A stretch of DNA of 8,353 bases from an uncultured Collinsella sp. (GCA_900754445.1 CAAECW010000027.1:1-8353), one strand, 5' to 3'; counted from the stretch's first letter, positions 1-5,610 are shown. A program made the numbers and translations. Notes: generated by a model from the letters alone, not told the origin.

Positions 1-77
1 TGCCCTCCGCCGAGCTCTCCCGCGGCCGCGGCGGCCCGCGCTGCATGAGCATGCCCTTCTGGCGCGAGGACCTCTAA
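1..77 (+). CDS. arcA: Arginine deiminase, C-terminal fragment (gene cut by window start)
   Basis: The first 24 readable codons end at a TAA (75-77) and translate as PSAELSRGRGGPRCMSMPFW followed by REDL. The segment GRGGPRCMSMP is the invariant C-terminal signature of arginine deiminases; its cysteine (codon at 42-44) is the catalytic nucleophile of the family. The enzyme hydrolyses arginine to citrulline and ammonia in the cytoplasm, the first step of the ADI pathway. Only about 6% of a protein of roughly 400-415 residues is present, so start, promoter and most of the active site lie outside. The next gene, arcB, starts 106 bases downstream and uses the citrulline made here. The fragment is short, but the motif is highly specific and the neighbour fits. 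Confidence 0.9.
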   Translation, partial: PSAELSRGRGGPRCMSMPFWREDL

Positions 78-90
78 GGTCTTTCCGTTT

Positions 91-138
91 CCGGTGCGGT
101 CCCCCTACAACCGCACCGGCTTCGCCCGTTAAACGGGC
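91..138 (+). promoter_or_regulatory. Two tandem hairpins in the arcA-arcB spacer
   Basis: Hairpin one is a perfect 10-bp GC-rich stem (91-100 with 110-119, loop CCCCCTACA). Hairpin two pairs GCCCGTT (124-130) with AACGGGC (132-138); realistically this is a 5-bp stem with a 5-base loop. Neither is followed by a T-run, so they do not look like intrinsic terminators. In a co-transcribed arcA-arcB message, such structures commonly act as barriers to exonucleases or as processing sites. That role is inferred. Confidence 0.55.
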
Positions 139-183
139 ACCACTAATACTTACGTAATTCATTTCTTCGAAAGGAATCAAACC

Positions 184-1179
184 ATGGGTGTTAACCTTTC
201 CGGCCGTAGCTTCCTCAAGCTTCTCGACCTCACCACCGAGGAGATCGAGTACCTGCTCAAGCTCTCCAAGAACTTCAAGGATATGAAGCGCGCTGGCGTT
301 CCGCACCGCTATCTCGAGGGCAAGAACATCGTTCTGCTCTTCCAGAAGACCTCTACTCGTACCCGCTGCGCCTTCGAGGTCGGCGGCATGGATCTGGGCA
401 TGGGCGTCACCTACCTCGATCCGGGTTCGTCGCAGATGGGCAAGAAGGAGTCCATCGAGGACACTGCCCGCGTTCTCGGCCGCATGTATGACGGCATCGA
501 GTTCCGTGGCTTTGCCCAGGACGACGTCGAGGAGCTCGCTGCTAAGTCCGGCGTGCCCGTGTGGAACGGCCTGACCACCGAGTGGCACCCCACCCAGATG
601 CTCGCCGACATCCTGACCGTCCAGGAGAACTTCAACTACGACATCAAGGGCAAGACCCTCGTCTTCATGGGCGACTGCAAGAACAATGTCGCTCGCTCCC
701 TCATGGTCGTCTGCTCCAAGCTCGGCATGAACTTCGTGGCCTGCGGCCCCGAGGAGTGCATGCCCGCTGACGACGTCATCGAGGCCTGCAAGCCCATCGC
801 CGAGGCTAACGGCTGCACCATCAAGCTGACCACCGACGTCAAGGACGGCGTCACCGGTGCCGACGTTATCTACACCGACGTGTGGGTCTCCATGGGCGAG
901 CCCGACGAGGTCTGGGCCGAGCGCATCGCTCAGCTCACCCCGTATCGTGTCACCTCCGAGGTCATGGCTATGGCCAACCCGGGTGCCATCTTCCTGCACT
1001 GCCTGCCCAGCTTCCACGACACCAACACCACCATTGGCGCCGAGAAGTGCGAGCAGTTCGGCATCACCGAGCAGGAGGTCACCGACGAGGTCTTCGAGAG
1101 CCCCGCTTCCAAGGTCTTCGACGAGGCCGAGAACCGCATGCACACCATCAAGGCTGTCATGTACGCCACGCTCAAGTAA
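184..1179 (+). CDS. arcB: Ornithine carbamoyltransferase, catabolic
   Basis: A complete 331-residue protein, the normal length for the family. In the ADI pathway it converts citrulline plus phosphate to ornithine plus carbamoyl phosphate in the cytoplasm. Visible signatures are the carbamoyl-phosphate motif STRTR (57-61), HPTQ (135-138), the ornithine-loop motif D232-x3-SMG (236-238), and HCLP (272-275) with the catalytic cysteine C273. The ATG at 184 is chosen because AAAGGA (170-175) lies 8 bases upstream and the protein begins at the usual distance from STRTR. Sequence alone does not separate the catabolic from the anabolic enzyme well; the catabolic call rests on arcA immediately upstream and a transporter downstream. 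A weak AU-rich hairpin (157-177) overlaps the ribosome site. The alternative symbol is argF. Confidence 0.94.
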   Translation: MGVNLSGRSFLKLLDLTTEEIEYLLKLSKNFKDMKRAGVPHRYLEGKNIVLLFQKTSTRTRCAFEVGGMDLGMGVTYLDPGSSQMGKKESIEDTARVLGRMYDGIEFRGFAQDDVEELAAKSGVPVWNGLTTEWHPTQMLADILTVQENFNYDIKGKTLVFMGDCKNNVARSLMVVCSKLGMNFVACGPEECMPADDVIEACKPIAEANGCTIKLTTDVKDGVTGADVIYTDVWVSMGEPDEVWAERIAQLTPYRVTSEVMAMANPGAIFLHCLPSFHDTNTTIGAEKCEQFGITEQEVTDEVFESPASKVFDEAENRMHTIKAVMYATLK

Positions 1180-1194
1180 GAGCATCTAGCATCT

Positions 1195-1231
1195 CGCTCG
1201 GGGTGTATTGCTGCACACCCCGAGCGGTTTT
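1195..1231 (+). terminator. Intrinsic terminator after arcB, probably leaky
   Basis: A perfect 12-bp stem, CGCTCGGGGTGT (1195-1206) with ACACCCCGAGCG (1215-1226), has an 8-base loop and is followed by GTTTT (1227-1231). The T-run is short, so partial read-through into the transporter gene is likely. This would lower transporter mRNA relative to arcA and arcB. Confidence 0.7.
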
Positions 1232-1242
1232 ATCTGGTAATA

Positions 1243-1293
1243 ATCTCGCATCAAGCGGCAGGCACGGCACGGAAGAGCCGCTTCTGGCGAGAT
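1243..1293 (+). promoter_or_regulatory. Long two-step hairpin upstream of the transporter gene
   Basis: ATCTCGC (1243-1249) pairs with GCGAGAT (1287-1293) and AAGCGGC (1253-1259) pairs with GCCGCTT (1277-1283). The two 7-bp stems are separated by a symmetric 3x3 internal loop, and the apical loop is 17 bases. No T-run follows. It begins 11 bases after the terminator T-run and ends 16 bases before the ribosome site of the next gene. It could stabilise the 5' end of a processed mRNA or bind a regulator; the function is inferred. Confidence 0.5.
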
Positions 1294-1326
1294 CAGTAAA
1301 TGATTTATGAAGGGGGGATGAGAACT

Positions 1327-2805
1327 ATGACTGAGACCGCTAAGAAAAAGCGCGGTATGCCTTCATCGTTCACCATTCTTCTTGCTCTGCTGGCAATTGT
1401 CGCAGTGATTACCGTTATCGTCTCCGGCACGTCCGGCGGCGCGGTTACTGCCGCCCGTCTGAGCGATTTCTGCACCGCCCCGATTAAGGGCTTCGCTGAC
1501 GCTCTGCCCGTCTGCCTCTTCGTTATGATCCTGGGCGGCTTCCTCGGTATGATGACCGAGACCGGCGCCCTGGACAACGGCATCGCCGTTCTGGTGCAGA
1601 AGCTTAAGGGCAACGAGATTATGCTCATTCCCGTGCTGATGCTCATCTTCTCCCTCGGTGGTACCACCTATGGTATGTGCGAGGAGACCGTTCCCTTCTA
1701 CGCCCTGCTCGCCGCTACCATGATGGCCGCTGGCTTCGACCCCATGGTCGGTGCCGCTACCGTCCTGCTCGGCGCTGGCTGCGGCTGCCTGGGCTCCACG
1801 GTTAACCCGTTCGCCGTCGGCGCTGCCGTCGACGCTCTGACCGGCGTTGGCATTGAGGTCAACCAGTCCATCATCATCGGCCTCGGTGCCGTCCTGTGGA
1901 TTGTCACTACCGCTATGTCCATCTTCTTCGTGATGAACTATGCCAAGAAGGTCAAGGCTGACAAGGGTTCCACCATCCTGTCGATGCAGGAGCTCAAGGA
2001 CGCCGAAGAGGCTCACGGCAAGGCTGCTTCCGAGGTCCACAAGGAGGTCAAGCTCACCGGTCGTCAGAAGGGTGTTCTGATCGCCTTCGCCTTCACCTTC
2101 GTCGTCATGATCGTCGGCTTCATTCCGCTGGCCGACCTCAACGAGGGCGTCGCCAACTTCTTCGACGCTGGCGCTGTCTACGACGCCGACGGTAACGCCA
2201 TCGTCCAGGGCTGGTCTGCCCTGATCACCGGCCTGCCCATTGGCCAGTGGTACTTCGACGAGGCTTCCACCTGGTTCTTCCTCATGGCCGTCCTGATCGG
2301 TATCATCGGTGGCCTGTCCGAGAAGCAGATCGTTAACACCTTCATCACCGGCGCTGCCGACATGATGTCCGTTGTTCTCGTCATCGCCCTCGCCCGTGGT
2401 ATCTCCGTCCTCATGGCTAACACCGGCCTCGATGTCTTCGTCCTCGACGCTGCCGCCAATGCCCTGGCTGGCCTGTCCGGCGTGATCTTCGCTCCCATGA
2501 GCTTCCTGGTCTACTTCGGCCTGTCCTTCCTGATCCCCTCGACCTCCGGTATGGCCACCGTCTCCATGCCCATCATGGGACCGCTGGCTGTTAAGCTCGG
2601 CTTCTCGCCTGAGGTCATGGTCATGATCTTCTCCGCCGCCATCGGTGTCGTGAACCTATTCACCCCGACCTCCGGCGCCATCATGGGCGGTCTCGCCCTG
2701 GCCAAGATCGAGTGGACGACTTGGCTCAAGTTTGCCCTTAAGCTCATCGTCGCGCTCTCCGTCGTCTGCGCCATCATCCTGACCGTCGCCTGCGTGTTGA
2801 TCTAA
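1327..2805 (+). CDS. YfcC/DcuC-family (PF03606-type) membrane carrier, probable arginine/ornithine exchanger (arcD-like)
   Basis: A 492-residue, very hydrophobic protein with roughly 11-12 membrane segments (the first at about 14-33). A charged cytoplasmic loop (about 204-249) splits it into two halves. The re-entrant-type motifs typical of this superfamily are visible: GGTTYGMCEETVPFY (111-125), IPSTSG (403-408) and FTPTSG (445-450). Family members carry carboxylates or basic amino acids; some serve as ADI-pathway arginine-ornithine antiporters, distinct from APC-type ArcD. Its place behind arcA and arcB supports that role, but substrate cannot be read from the sequence. In-frame ATGs also occur at 1300 and 1318; I chose 1327 because AAGGGGGG (1310-1317) sits 9 bases before it and would overlap or abut the earlier starts. 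No arcC follows; a non-coding region begins at its stop codon. Confidence 0.85.
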   Translation: MTETAKKKRGMPSSFTILLALLAIVAVITVIVSGTSGGAVTAARLSDFCTAPIKGFADALPVCLFVMILGGFLGMMTETGALDNGIAVLVQKLKGNEIMLIPVLMLIFSLGGTTYGMCEETVPFYALLAATMMAAGFDPMVGAATVLLGAGCGCLGSTVNPFAVGAAVDALTGVGIEVNQSIIIGLGAVLWIVTTAMSIFFVMNYAKKVKADKGSTILSMQELKDAEEAHGKAASEVHKEVKLTGRQKGVLIAFAFTFVVMIVGFIPLADLNEGVANFFDAGAVYDADGNAIVQGWSALITGLPIGQWYFDEASTWFFLMAVLIGIIGGLSEKQIVNTFITGAADMMSVVLVIALARGISVLMANTGLDVFVLDAAANALAGLSGVIFAPMSFLVYFGLSFLIPSTSGMATVSMPIMGPLAVKLGFSPEVMVMIFSAAIGVVNLFTPTSGAIMGGLALAKIEWTTWLKFALKLIVALSVVCAIILTVACVLI

Positions 2806-2907
2806 GTACCCAACGGGTACCCCACGGAAACCTTGACGATCCTGTAGAGGATCACCTGGTCATCGTCTGTCCGGCGGGGTAAACCCACCGGTAGACTCCT
2901 ACCTTTA
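2806..2907 (+). other. Structured 3' region after the transporter gene
   Basis: No plausible gene is present. Three small hairpins follow one another: GTACCC/GGGTAC (2806-2811 with 2815-2820), GATCCT/AGGATC (2838-2843 with 2848-2853), and CCGG plus GGG paired with CCC plus CCGG (2871-2891, loop TAAA). GACGAT (2835-2840) can instead pair with ATCGTC (2862-2867), giving two competing folds. With the terminator-like stem that follows, this could be a 3'UTR-derived RNA or simply a structured untranslated end. I do not recognise a known RNA family. Confidence 0.35.
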
Positions 2908-2938
2908 GCCCCCTTCCGTTCCGTGCGCGGGAGGGGGC
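2908..2938 (+). terminator. Probable transcription terminator of the arc operon
   Basis: An 11-bp stem pairs GCCCCCTTCCG (2908-2918) with CGGGAGGGGGC (2928-2938), with one G·U pair and a 9-base loop. The downstream stretch GCTCTTGTGTT is only loosely T-rich, so termination may be inefficient or may need the second terminator further on (3017-3058). Confidence 0.5.
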
Positions 2939-2987
2939 GCTCTTGTGTTCCGGCGTTTTACCAAACCGCGGAACCGGTCGACGCTAC

Positions 2988-3087
2988 GCGCCGTCCAGAA
3001 CGACAATTTGTCATTCAAAAGGCAAGGCATGACCAAAAGGTCTATGCCTCGCCTTTTTCATGCCAACTTGTACGTTCTGGACGGCGC
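2988..3087. repeat. 100-bp near-perfect palindrome (candidate REP/MITE-like element)
   Basis: The outer arms are 15-bp perfect inverted repeats: GCGCCGTCCAGAACG (2988-3002) and CGTTCTGGACGGCGC (3073-3087). Pairing continues inward almost to the centre, about 42 pairs over a 47-base arm, with mismatches at 3007, 3011, 3015, 3016 and 3024 and bulges at 3043 and 3072, closing on an AAAA loop (3035-3038). It contains no coding sequence. Small non-autonomous palindromic elements and REP-like repeats have this architecture, but copy number and target duplications cannot be judged from one window. Confidence 0.75.
3017..3058 (+). terminator. Bidirectional terminator-like core of the 100-bp palindrome
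   Basis: The inner stem runs from AAAAGGC (3017-3023) to GCCTTTT (3051-3057), with one mismatch, one bulge and an AAAA loop, and the right arm ends in T5 (3054-3058). The A-run of the left arm gives a T-run on the other strand, so it could stop transcripts from both sides. It probably catches read-through from the arc operon. Confidence 0.6.
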
Positions 3088-3104
3088 TCGCTGTCCGTCC
3101 TCTG

Positions 3105-3135
3105 CCTGCGGCGCTTTCCATTGTTGGTGCAGAGG
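3105..3135. repeat. Imperfect direct repeat, copy A
   Basis: The 31 bases starting CCTGCGGCGCTTTCC reappear at 3179-3208. The downstream 21 bases align with only four differences, all G in this copy and A in the other. One further G/A change and a one-base deletion lie in the first part. The stretch is non-coding. It may be a decayed duplication or part of a repeat family. Confidence 0.5.
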
Positions 3136-3178
3136 GCGCTTTGCCTACTCTGGCGGGCTTTCGCTGGCTTATGCTCAA

Positions 3179-3208
3179 CCTGCGACGTTTCCATTATTGA
3201 TACAAAGG
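3179..3208. repeat. Imperfect direct repeat, copy B
   Basis: This 30-base partner of copy A begins CCTGCGACGTTTCC and ends ATACAAAGG. Its start is 74 bases from that of copy A, and it lies just before the 69-bp palindrome. Every substitution relative to copy A is G to A in this copy. Confidence 0.5.
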
Positions 3209-3234
3209 CCAGGTTTGTTTGAACCAAAAAGGGG

Positions 3235-3303
3235 AAGTTGCGGTGGAATAGTTCCTGTTTGGCCGTCTTGAGGGGTTAAACGGGAACTATTTCACCGCAA
3301 CTT
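3235..3303. repeat. 69-bp palindrome with 26-bp arms
   Basis: The arms at 3235-3260 and 3278-3303 (AAGTTGCGGTGG... and ...TTCACCGCAACTT) are complementary over all 26 positions, 24 Watson-Crick and two G·T pairs (3246/3292 and 3256/3282). The 17-base loop can add two to four weaker pairs. No T-run follows, so it is not a classic terminator. It lies 63 bases upstream of the next gene's -10 box. Compensated G·T positions suggest selection on the RNA or single-stranded fold, or a repetitive palindromic element. No coding potential is seen. Confidence 0.75.
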
Positions 3304-3365
3304 ATCGATGGCGTGTTTGGTTGGTGCCAGTTGATTGCTTGGGCGTTGGGGAGGGTCTGCTCCGT

Positions 3366-3371
3366 TATAAT
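3366..3371 (+). promoter_or_regulatory. TATAAT -10 box upstream of the DUF1846 gene
   Basis: A perfect TATAAT lies 39 bases before the ATG at 3411, which predicts a leader of about 30 bases. No convincing -35 hexamer is seen at 16-18 bases spacing; TTGGGG (3346-3351) is too close at 14 bases and TTGCTT (3335-3340) too far at 25. Confidence 0.5.
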
Positions 3372-3410
3372 CGCCTAGAACATTAAATGGAAACGGGACG
3401 GGAGCCATAT

Positions 3411-4892
3411 ATGCGCCAGGGTTTCGACAACGCGAAGTATATCGAGCTGCAGGCTGCTCACATTAAGGAGCGCATCTCGCAGTTTGGTGGCAAGCTCTAT
3501 TTGGAGTTTGGCGGTAAGCTGTTCGATGACTATCATGCGAGCCGCGTGCTGCCGGGTTTTGAACCGGACAGCAAGTTCCGCATGCTCAAGAGCATCGCCG
3601 ACGATGTCGAGGTTATCATCGCGATCAACGCGAACCACATCGAGAAAAACAAGGCTCGTGGTGACCTCGGCATTACCTATGACGAGGATGTGCTGCGCCT
3701 GGTTGACCTGTTCCGCGGCAACGGCTTTGCTGTCGCGGCTGTGGTCATCACCCAGTACGCCGGCCAGCCTGCTGCCGATGTGTTCCGCAACCGCCTGAAC
3801 GCGCTCGGTATTCCCGCCAAGCTGCACTATCCCATCGAGGGGTATCCGCACGATGTCGATCTGATCGTGTCCGACGATGGCTACGGCAAGAATGAGTTTG
3901 TCGAGACCACCCGACCGCTCGTCGTGGTCACTGCCCCCGGTCCTGGCTCGGGCAAGCTTGCCACCTGCCTGTCTCAGCTCTATCACGAGCACAAGCATGG
4001 CACGGCCGCCGGCTATGCCAAGTTCGAGACCTTCCCGGTCTGGAATCTGCCCCTTACGCATCCGGTCAATATTGCCTACGAGGCGGCCACGGCGGACCTC
4101 GACGATGCCAATATCATCGACTCCTTCCACCTTGAGGCCTATAACAAAACCACGGTCAACTACAACCGCGACGTCGAGGCCTTCCCGGTAGTCCGTGCCC
4201 TGATGGAAAAGATCCTGGGCAAGAGCCCCTACCAGAGTCCTACGGACATGGGCGTCAATATGGTCGGCTTTGCCATCACCGATGACGATGCCTGCCGCGA
4301 CGCTTCCAAGATGGAGATCGTCCGCCGCTACTTTACCGCGGTCGAAAATGTGCGCCGTACCGGCGTGGGCGATGAGCAAGTCGACCGTCTCAAGATCATT
4401 ATGAAGAAAGCCGGCATCGATAAGAACTACTCACCGGCGCGCTCGGCGGCCCTCACCAGGGAGCAGCTGACGGGTGGTCCCGTGGGTGCCATGGTTATGC
4501 CCGATGGCTCCGTGGTGACCGGCAAGACTTCCACGCGCCTGGGCGCTGCGAGCTCGCTCATCATGAATGCACTTAAGCATGTCTCGGGCGTCGACCTTGA
4601 GCTCGAGGTCATTAGCGATGAAGCGATCGAGCCCATCAGCAAGCTCAAGACGCATTTCCTGGGCAGCAAAAACCCGCGCCTCCACACCGACGAGACGCTT
4701 ATGGCGCTGTCGATCACCTCGGCCACGAGTGAGACGGCCGCTCGCGTCCTTTCGGGCCTGGAGCAGCTGCGCGGTTGCGATGCCTTCTTTAGCGTGATTA
4801 TCTCGCCGACGGACGAGACGGTACTGCGCAAACTGGGTATCAACGTGTGCTGCGAGCCCAAGTTTGAGCGCCGCGGTTTCTTCCATCGCTAA
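3411..4892 (+). CDS. DUF1846 (UPF0371) family protein, function unknown
   Basis: A 493-residue soluble protein whose length and composition match the DUF1846/PF08903 family. The N-terminus carries the family hallmark around residues 25-50, GGKLYLEFGGKLFDDYHASR then VLPGF. A glycine-rich, P-loop-like motif APGPGSGK (175-182) follows a hydrophobic strand (about 169-174), and C-terminal residues about 345-493 form a second conserved region. No signal peptide or membrane segment is seen. Biochemical function is unknown to me; I do not assign one. The start at 3411 is preferred over an in-frame ATG at 3387 because GGGAG lies 6 bases before it and family members begin close to the FD-x-x-KY segment. 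It appears monocistronic, with its own -10 box and a strong terminator. Confidence 0.9.
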   Translation: MRQGFDNAKYIELQAAHIKERISQFGGKLYLEFGGKLFDDYHASRVLPGFEPDSKFRMLKSIADDVEVIIAINANHIEKNKARGDLGITYDEDVLRLVDLFRGNGFAVAAVVITQYAGQPAADVFRNRLNALGIPAKLHYPIEGYPHDVDLIVSDDGYGKNEFVETTRPLVVVTAPGPGSGKLATCLSQLYHEHKHGTAAGYAKFETFPVWNLPLTHPVNIAYEAATADLDDANIIDSFHLEAYNKTTVNYNRDVEAFPVVRALMEKILGKSPYQSPTDMGVNMVGFAITDDDACRDASKMEIVRRYFTAVENVRRTGVGDEQVDRLKIIMKKAGIDKNYSPARSAALTREQLTGGPVGAMVMPDGSVVTGKTSTRLGAASSLIMNALKHVSGVDLELEVISDEAIEPISKLKTHFLGSKNPRLHTDETLMALSITSATSETAARVLSGLEQLRGCDAFFSVIISPTDETVLRKLGINVCCEPKFERRGFFHR

Positions 4893-4926
4893 GTTTGAAG
4901 CACCGCGGTAATTGCATTGCATTTTG

Positions 4927-4959
4927 GCCGTATCGGGTTAGCGCCCGGTACGGCTTTTT
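4927..4959 (+). terminator. Intrinsic terminator of the DUF1846 gene
   Basis: GCCGTATCGGG (4927-4937) pairs with CCCGGTACGGC (4944-4954) through 11 pairs including one G·U, with a 6-base loop and then T5 (4955-4959). It begins 34 bases after the stop codon and is a classic rho-independent terminator. Confidence 0.88.
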
Positions 4960-5020
4960 GATCAATAAAGCGCCTATTTCGGCGAAAAATAGCTGTTTAC
5001 CTGCCTAGAAACAATTTGAG

Positions 5021-5036
5021 CGGTATACAATAACCG
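5021..5036 (+). promoter_or_regulatory. Possible -10 box and overlapping operator for the winged-helix gene
   Basis: TACAAT (5026-5031) resembles a -10 element in an AT-rich patch. It lies inside an interrupted palindrome, CGGT (5021-5024), eight bases, ACCG (5033-5036). No good -35 is visible. A regulator could bind here, perhaps the downstream winged-helix protein itself; this is inference only. Confidence 0.3.
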
Positions 5037-5065
5037 TAACTGTTTCATCCTTAGCGGGATGCCGC

Positions 5066-5119
5066 ATGATGGATATTACCTGCCATCGTGAGGTGTGTCG
5101 GTCGCGCACGGCGCGTTAG
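5066..5119 (+). CDS. Possible 17-codon upstream ORF (leader peptide candidate)
   Basis: ATG at 5066 opens a 17-residue reading frame, MMDITCHREVCRSRTAR, ending at TAG 5117-5119, 29 bases before the regulator's start. A modest GCGGGA (5054-5059) lies 6 bases upstream. The frame sits in a leader with two hairpins: CATCC/GGATG (5046-5050 with 5057-5061) and CATGATGG/CCATCGTG (5065-5072 with 5083-5090). Its start codon lies in the second stem. Its length is within the range expected by chance, so it is only a candidate. Confidence 0.25.
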   Translation: MMDITCHREVCRSRTAR

Positions 5120-5148
5120 ATGCTCGTGCTCGGTTTGAGGAGGCTGCT

Positions 5149-5487
5149 ATGGCGGGCAAGGGTCGTGCGAGTGTCAACGATATGAAGCGTGTCGAGGTGC
5201 TGGTGTTGATGGAGATCGACCAGCAAACCGAAGACAATGGCGGGCCGTATGGTTTCTCGCGCAAAACGCTTGCCGAGCGCGTGGGGGTTTCGCCGTATCG
5301 TGCCCGCGCCGCAATCGATCGCTTGGATTCCGAAGGCATGATTGATGTCGTCTCGCGTTATAGCGACGACGGCGGTCAGCTTGCAAATGGCATTTGCCTC
5401 ACCGAACGTGGCGAGTGGTATCTTGAGGGCGTCCGTACCGGCATGCTCGTTCAAGAAATGCTTGAGGACGAGGTTGCTGATCGATAG
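5149..5487 (+). CDS. Small winged-helix DNA-binding protein
   Basis: A 112-residue protein, predicted cytoplasmic. An N-terminal helix (about 9-27) precedes a helix-turn-helix centred on FSRKTLAERVGVSPYRARAA (36-55) and continuing to about residue 62, then a wing-like segment (about 64-85) ending ICLTERG, as in MarR/PadR-type winged helices. A short acidic helix (about 89-109) closes the protein and could serve in dimerisation. I cannot name a subfamily, ligand or target. The start at 5149 is supported by GAGGAGG (5137-5143) 5 bases upstream; an in-frame GTG at 5095 would add 18 residues without a good ribosome site. It lies alone between two terminators, with pyrG next; whether it controls pyrG is unknown. 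Confidence 0.75.
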   Translation: MAGKGRASVNDMKRVEVLVLMEIDQQTEDNGGPYGFSRKTLAERVGVSPYRARAAIDRLDSEGMIDVVSRYSDDGGQLANGICLTERGEWYLEGVRTGMLVQEMLEDEVADR

Positions 5488-5513
5488 CAGCATGTAACCC
5501 TTGCCATAGCGAT

Positions 5514-5544
5514 GCCGCCTGGGAAACCGGGCGGCGTTTTGTTT
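5514..5544 (+). terminator. Intrinsic terminator after the winged-helix gene
   Basis: GCCGCCTGG (5514-5522) pairs with CCGGGCGGC (5527-5535), nine pairs with one G·U, across a GAAA tetraloop (5523-5526), followed by GTTTTGTTT (5536-5544). It isolates the regulator from pyrG. Confidence 0.85.
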
Positions 5545-5578
5545 CAAGATTGAGAAATGCAATCGCACGCGAGAAAAA

Positions 5579-5610
5579 TTGCGAGCGGTCCGCGGCGCGA
5601 GTATTACAAT
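5579..5610 (+). promoter_or_regulatory. pyrG: Probable pyrG promoter
   Basis: TTGCGA (5579-5584) resembles a -35 box. The -10 could be TATTAC (5602-5607, spacing 17) or TACAAT (5605-5610, spacing 20). It lies between the upstream terminator and pyrG and predicts a leader of about 50 bases. The leader can form CCCGTA/TACGGG (5616-5621 with 5642-5647) but has no T-run, so there is no visible attenuator of the Bacillus pyrG kind. Confidence 0.42.

Noticed and set aside
141..168. ARG-box-like sequence near ATTCAT before arcB
   Set aside because: Only one half resembles the arginine operator consensus; the other half does not match, so it is too weak to call.
1300..1326. Upstream in-frame starts (ATG 1300, ATG 1318) for the transporter
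   Set aside because: The strong AAGGGGGG site lies downstream of, or directly against, these codons, so it can serve only the ATG at 1327.
3042..3227. A 61-codon minus-strand frame
   Set aside because: It is built largely from the direct-repeat region and half of the palindrome, has no ribosome site, and has low-complexity charged content.
2923..3271. Two overlapping + strand reading frames of 99 and 108 codons in the non-coding island
   Set aside because: They run through the terminator, the 100-bp palindrome and the direct repeats, lack ribosome sites, and show no recognisable domain or normal composition.
3375..4379. A 334-codon minus-strand frame opposite the DUF1846 gene
   Set aside because: It is an antisense shadow of a well-supported gene, with no promoter or ribosome site and no family resemblance. 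The same holds for the 439-codon frame opposite pyrG (5957-7276) and the 331-codon frame opposite xerD (7358-8353).
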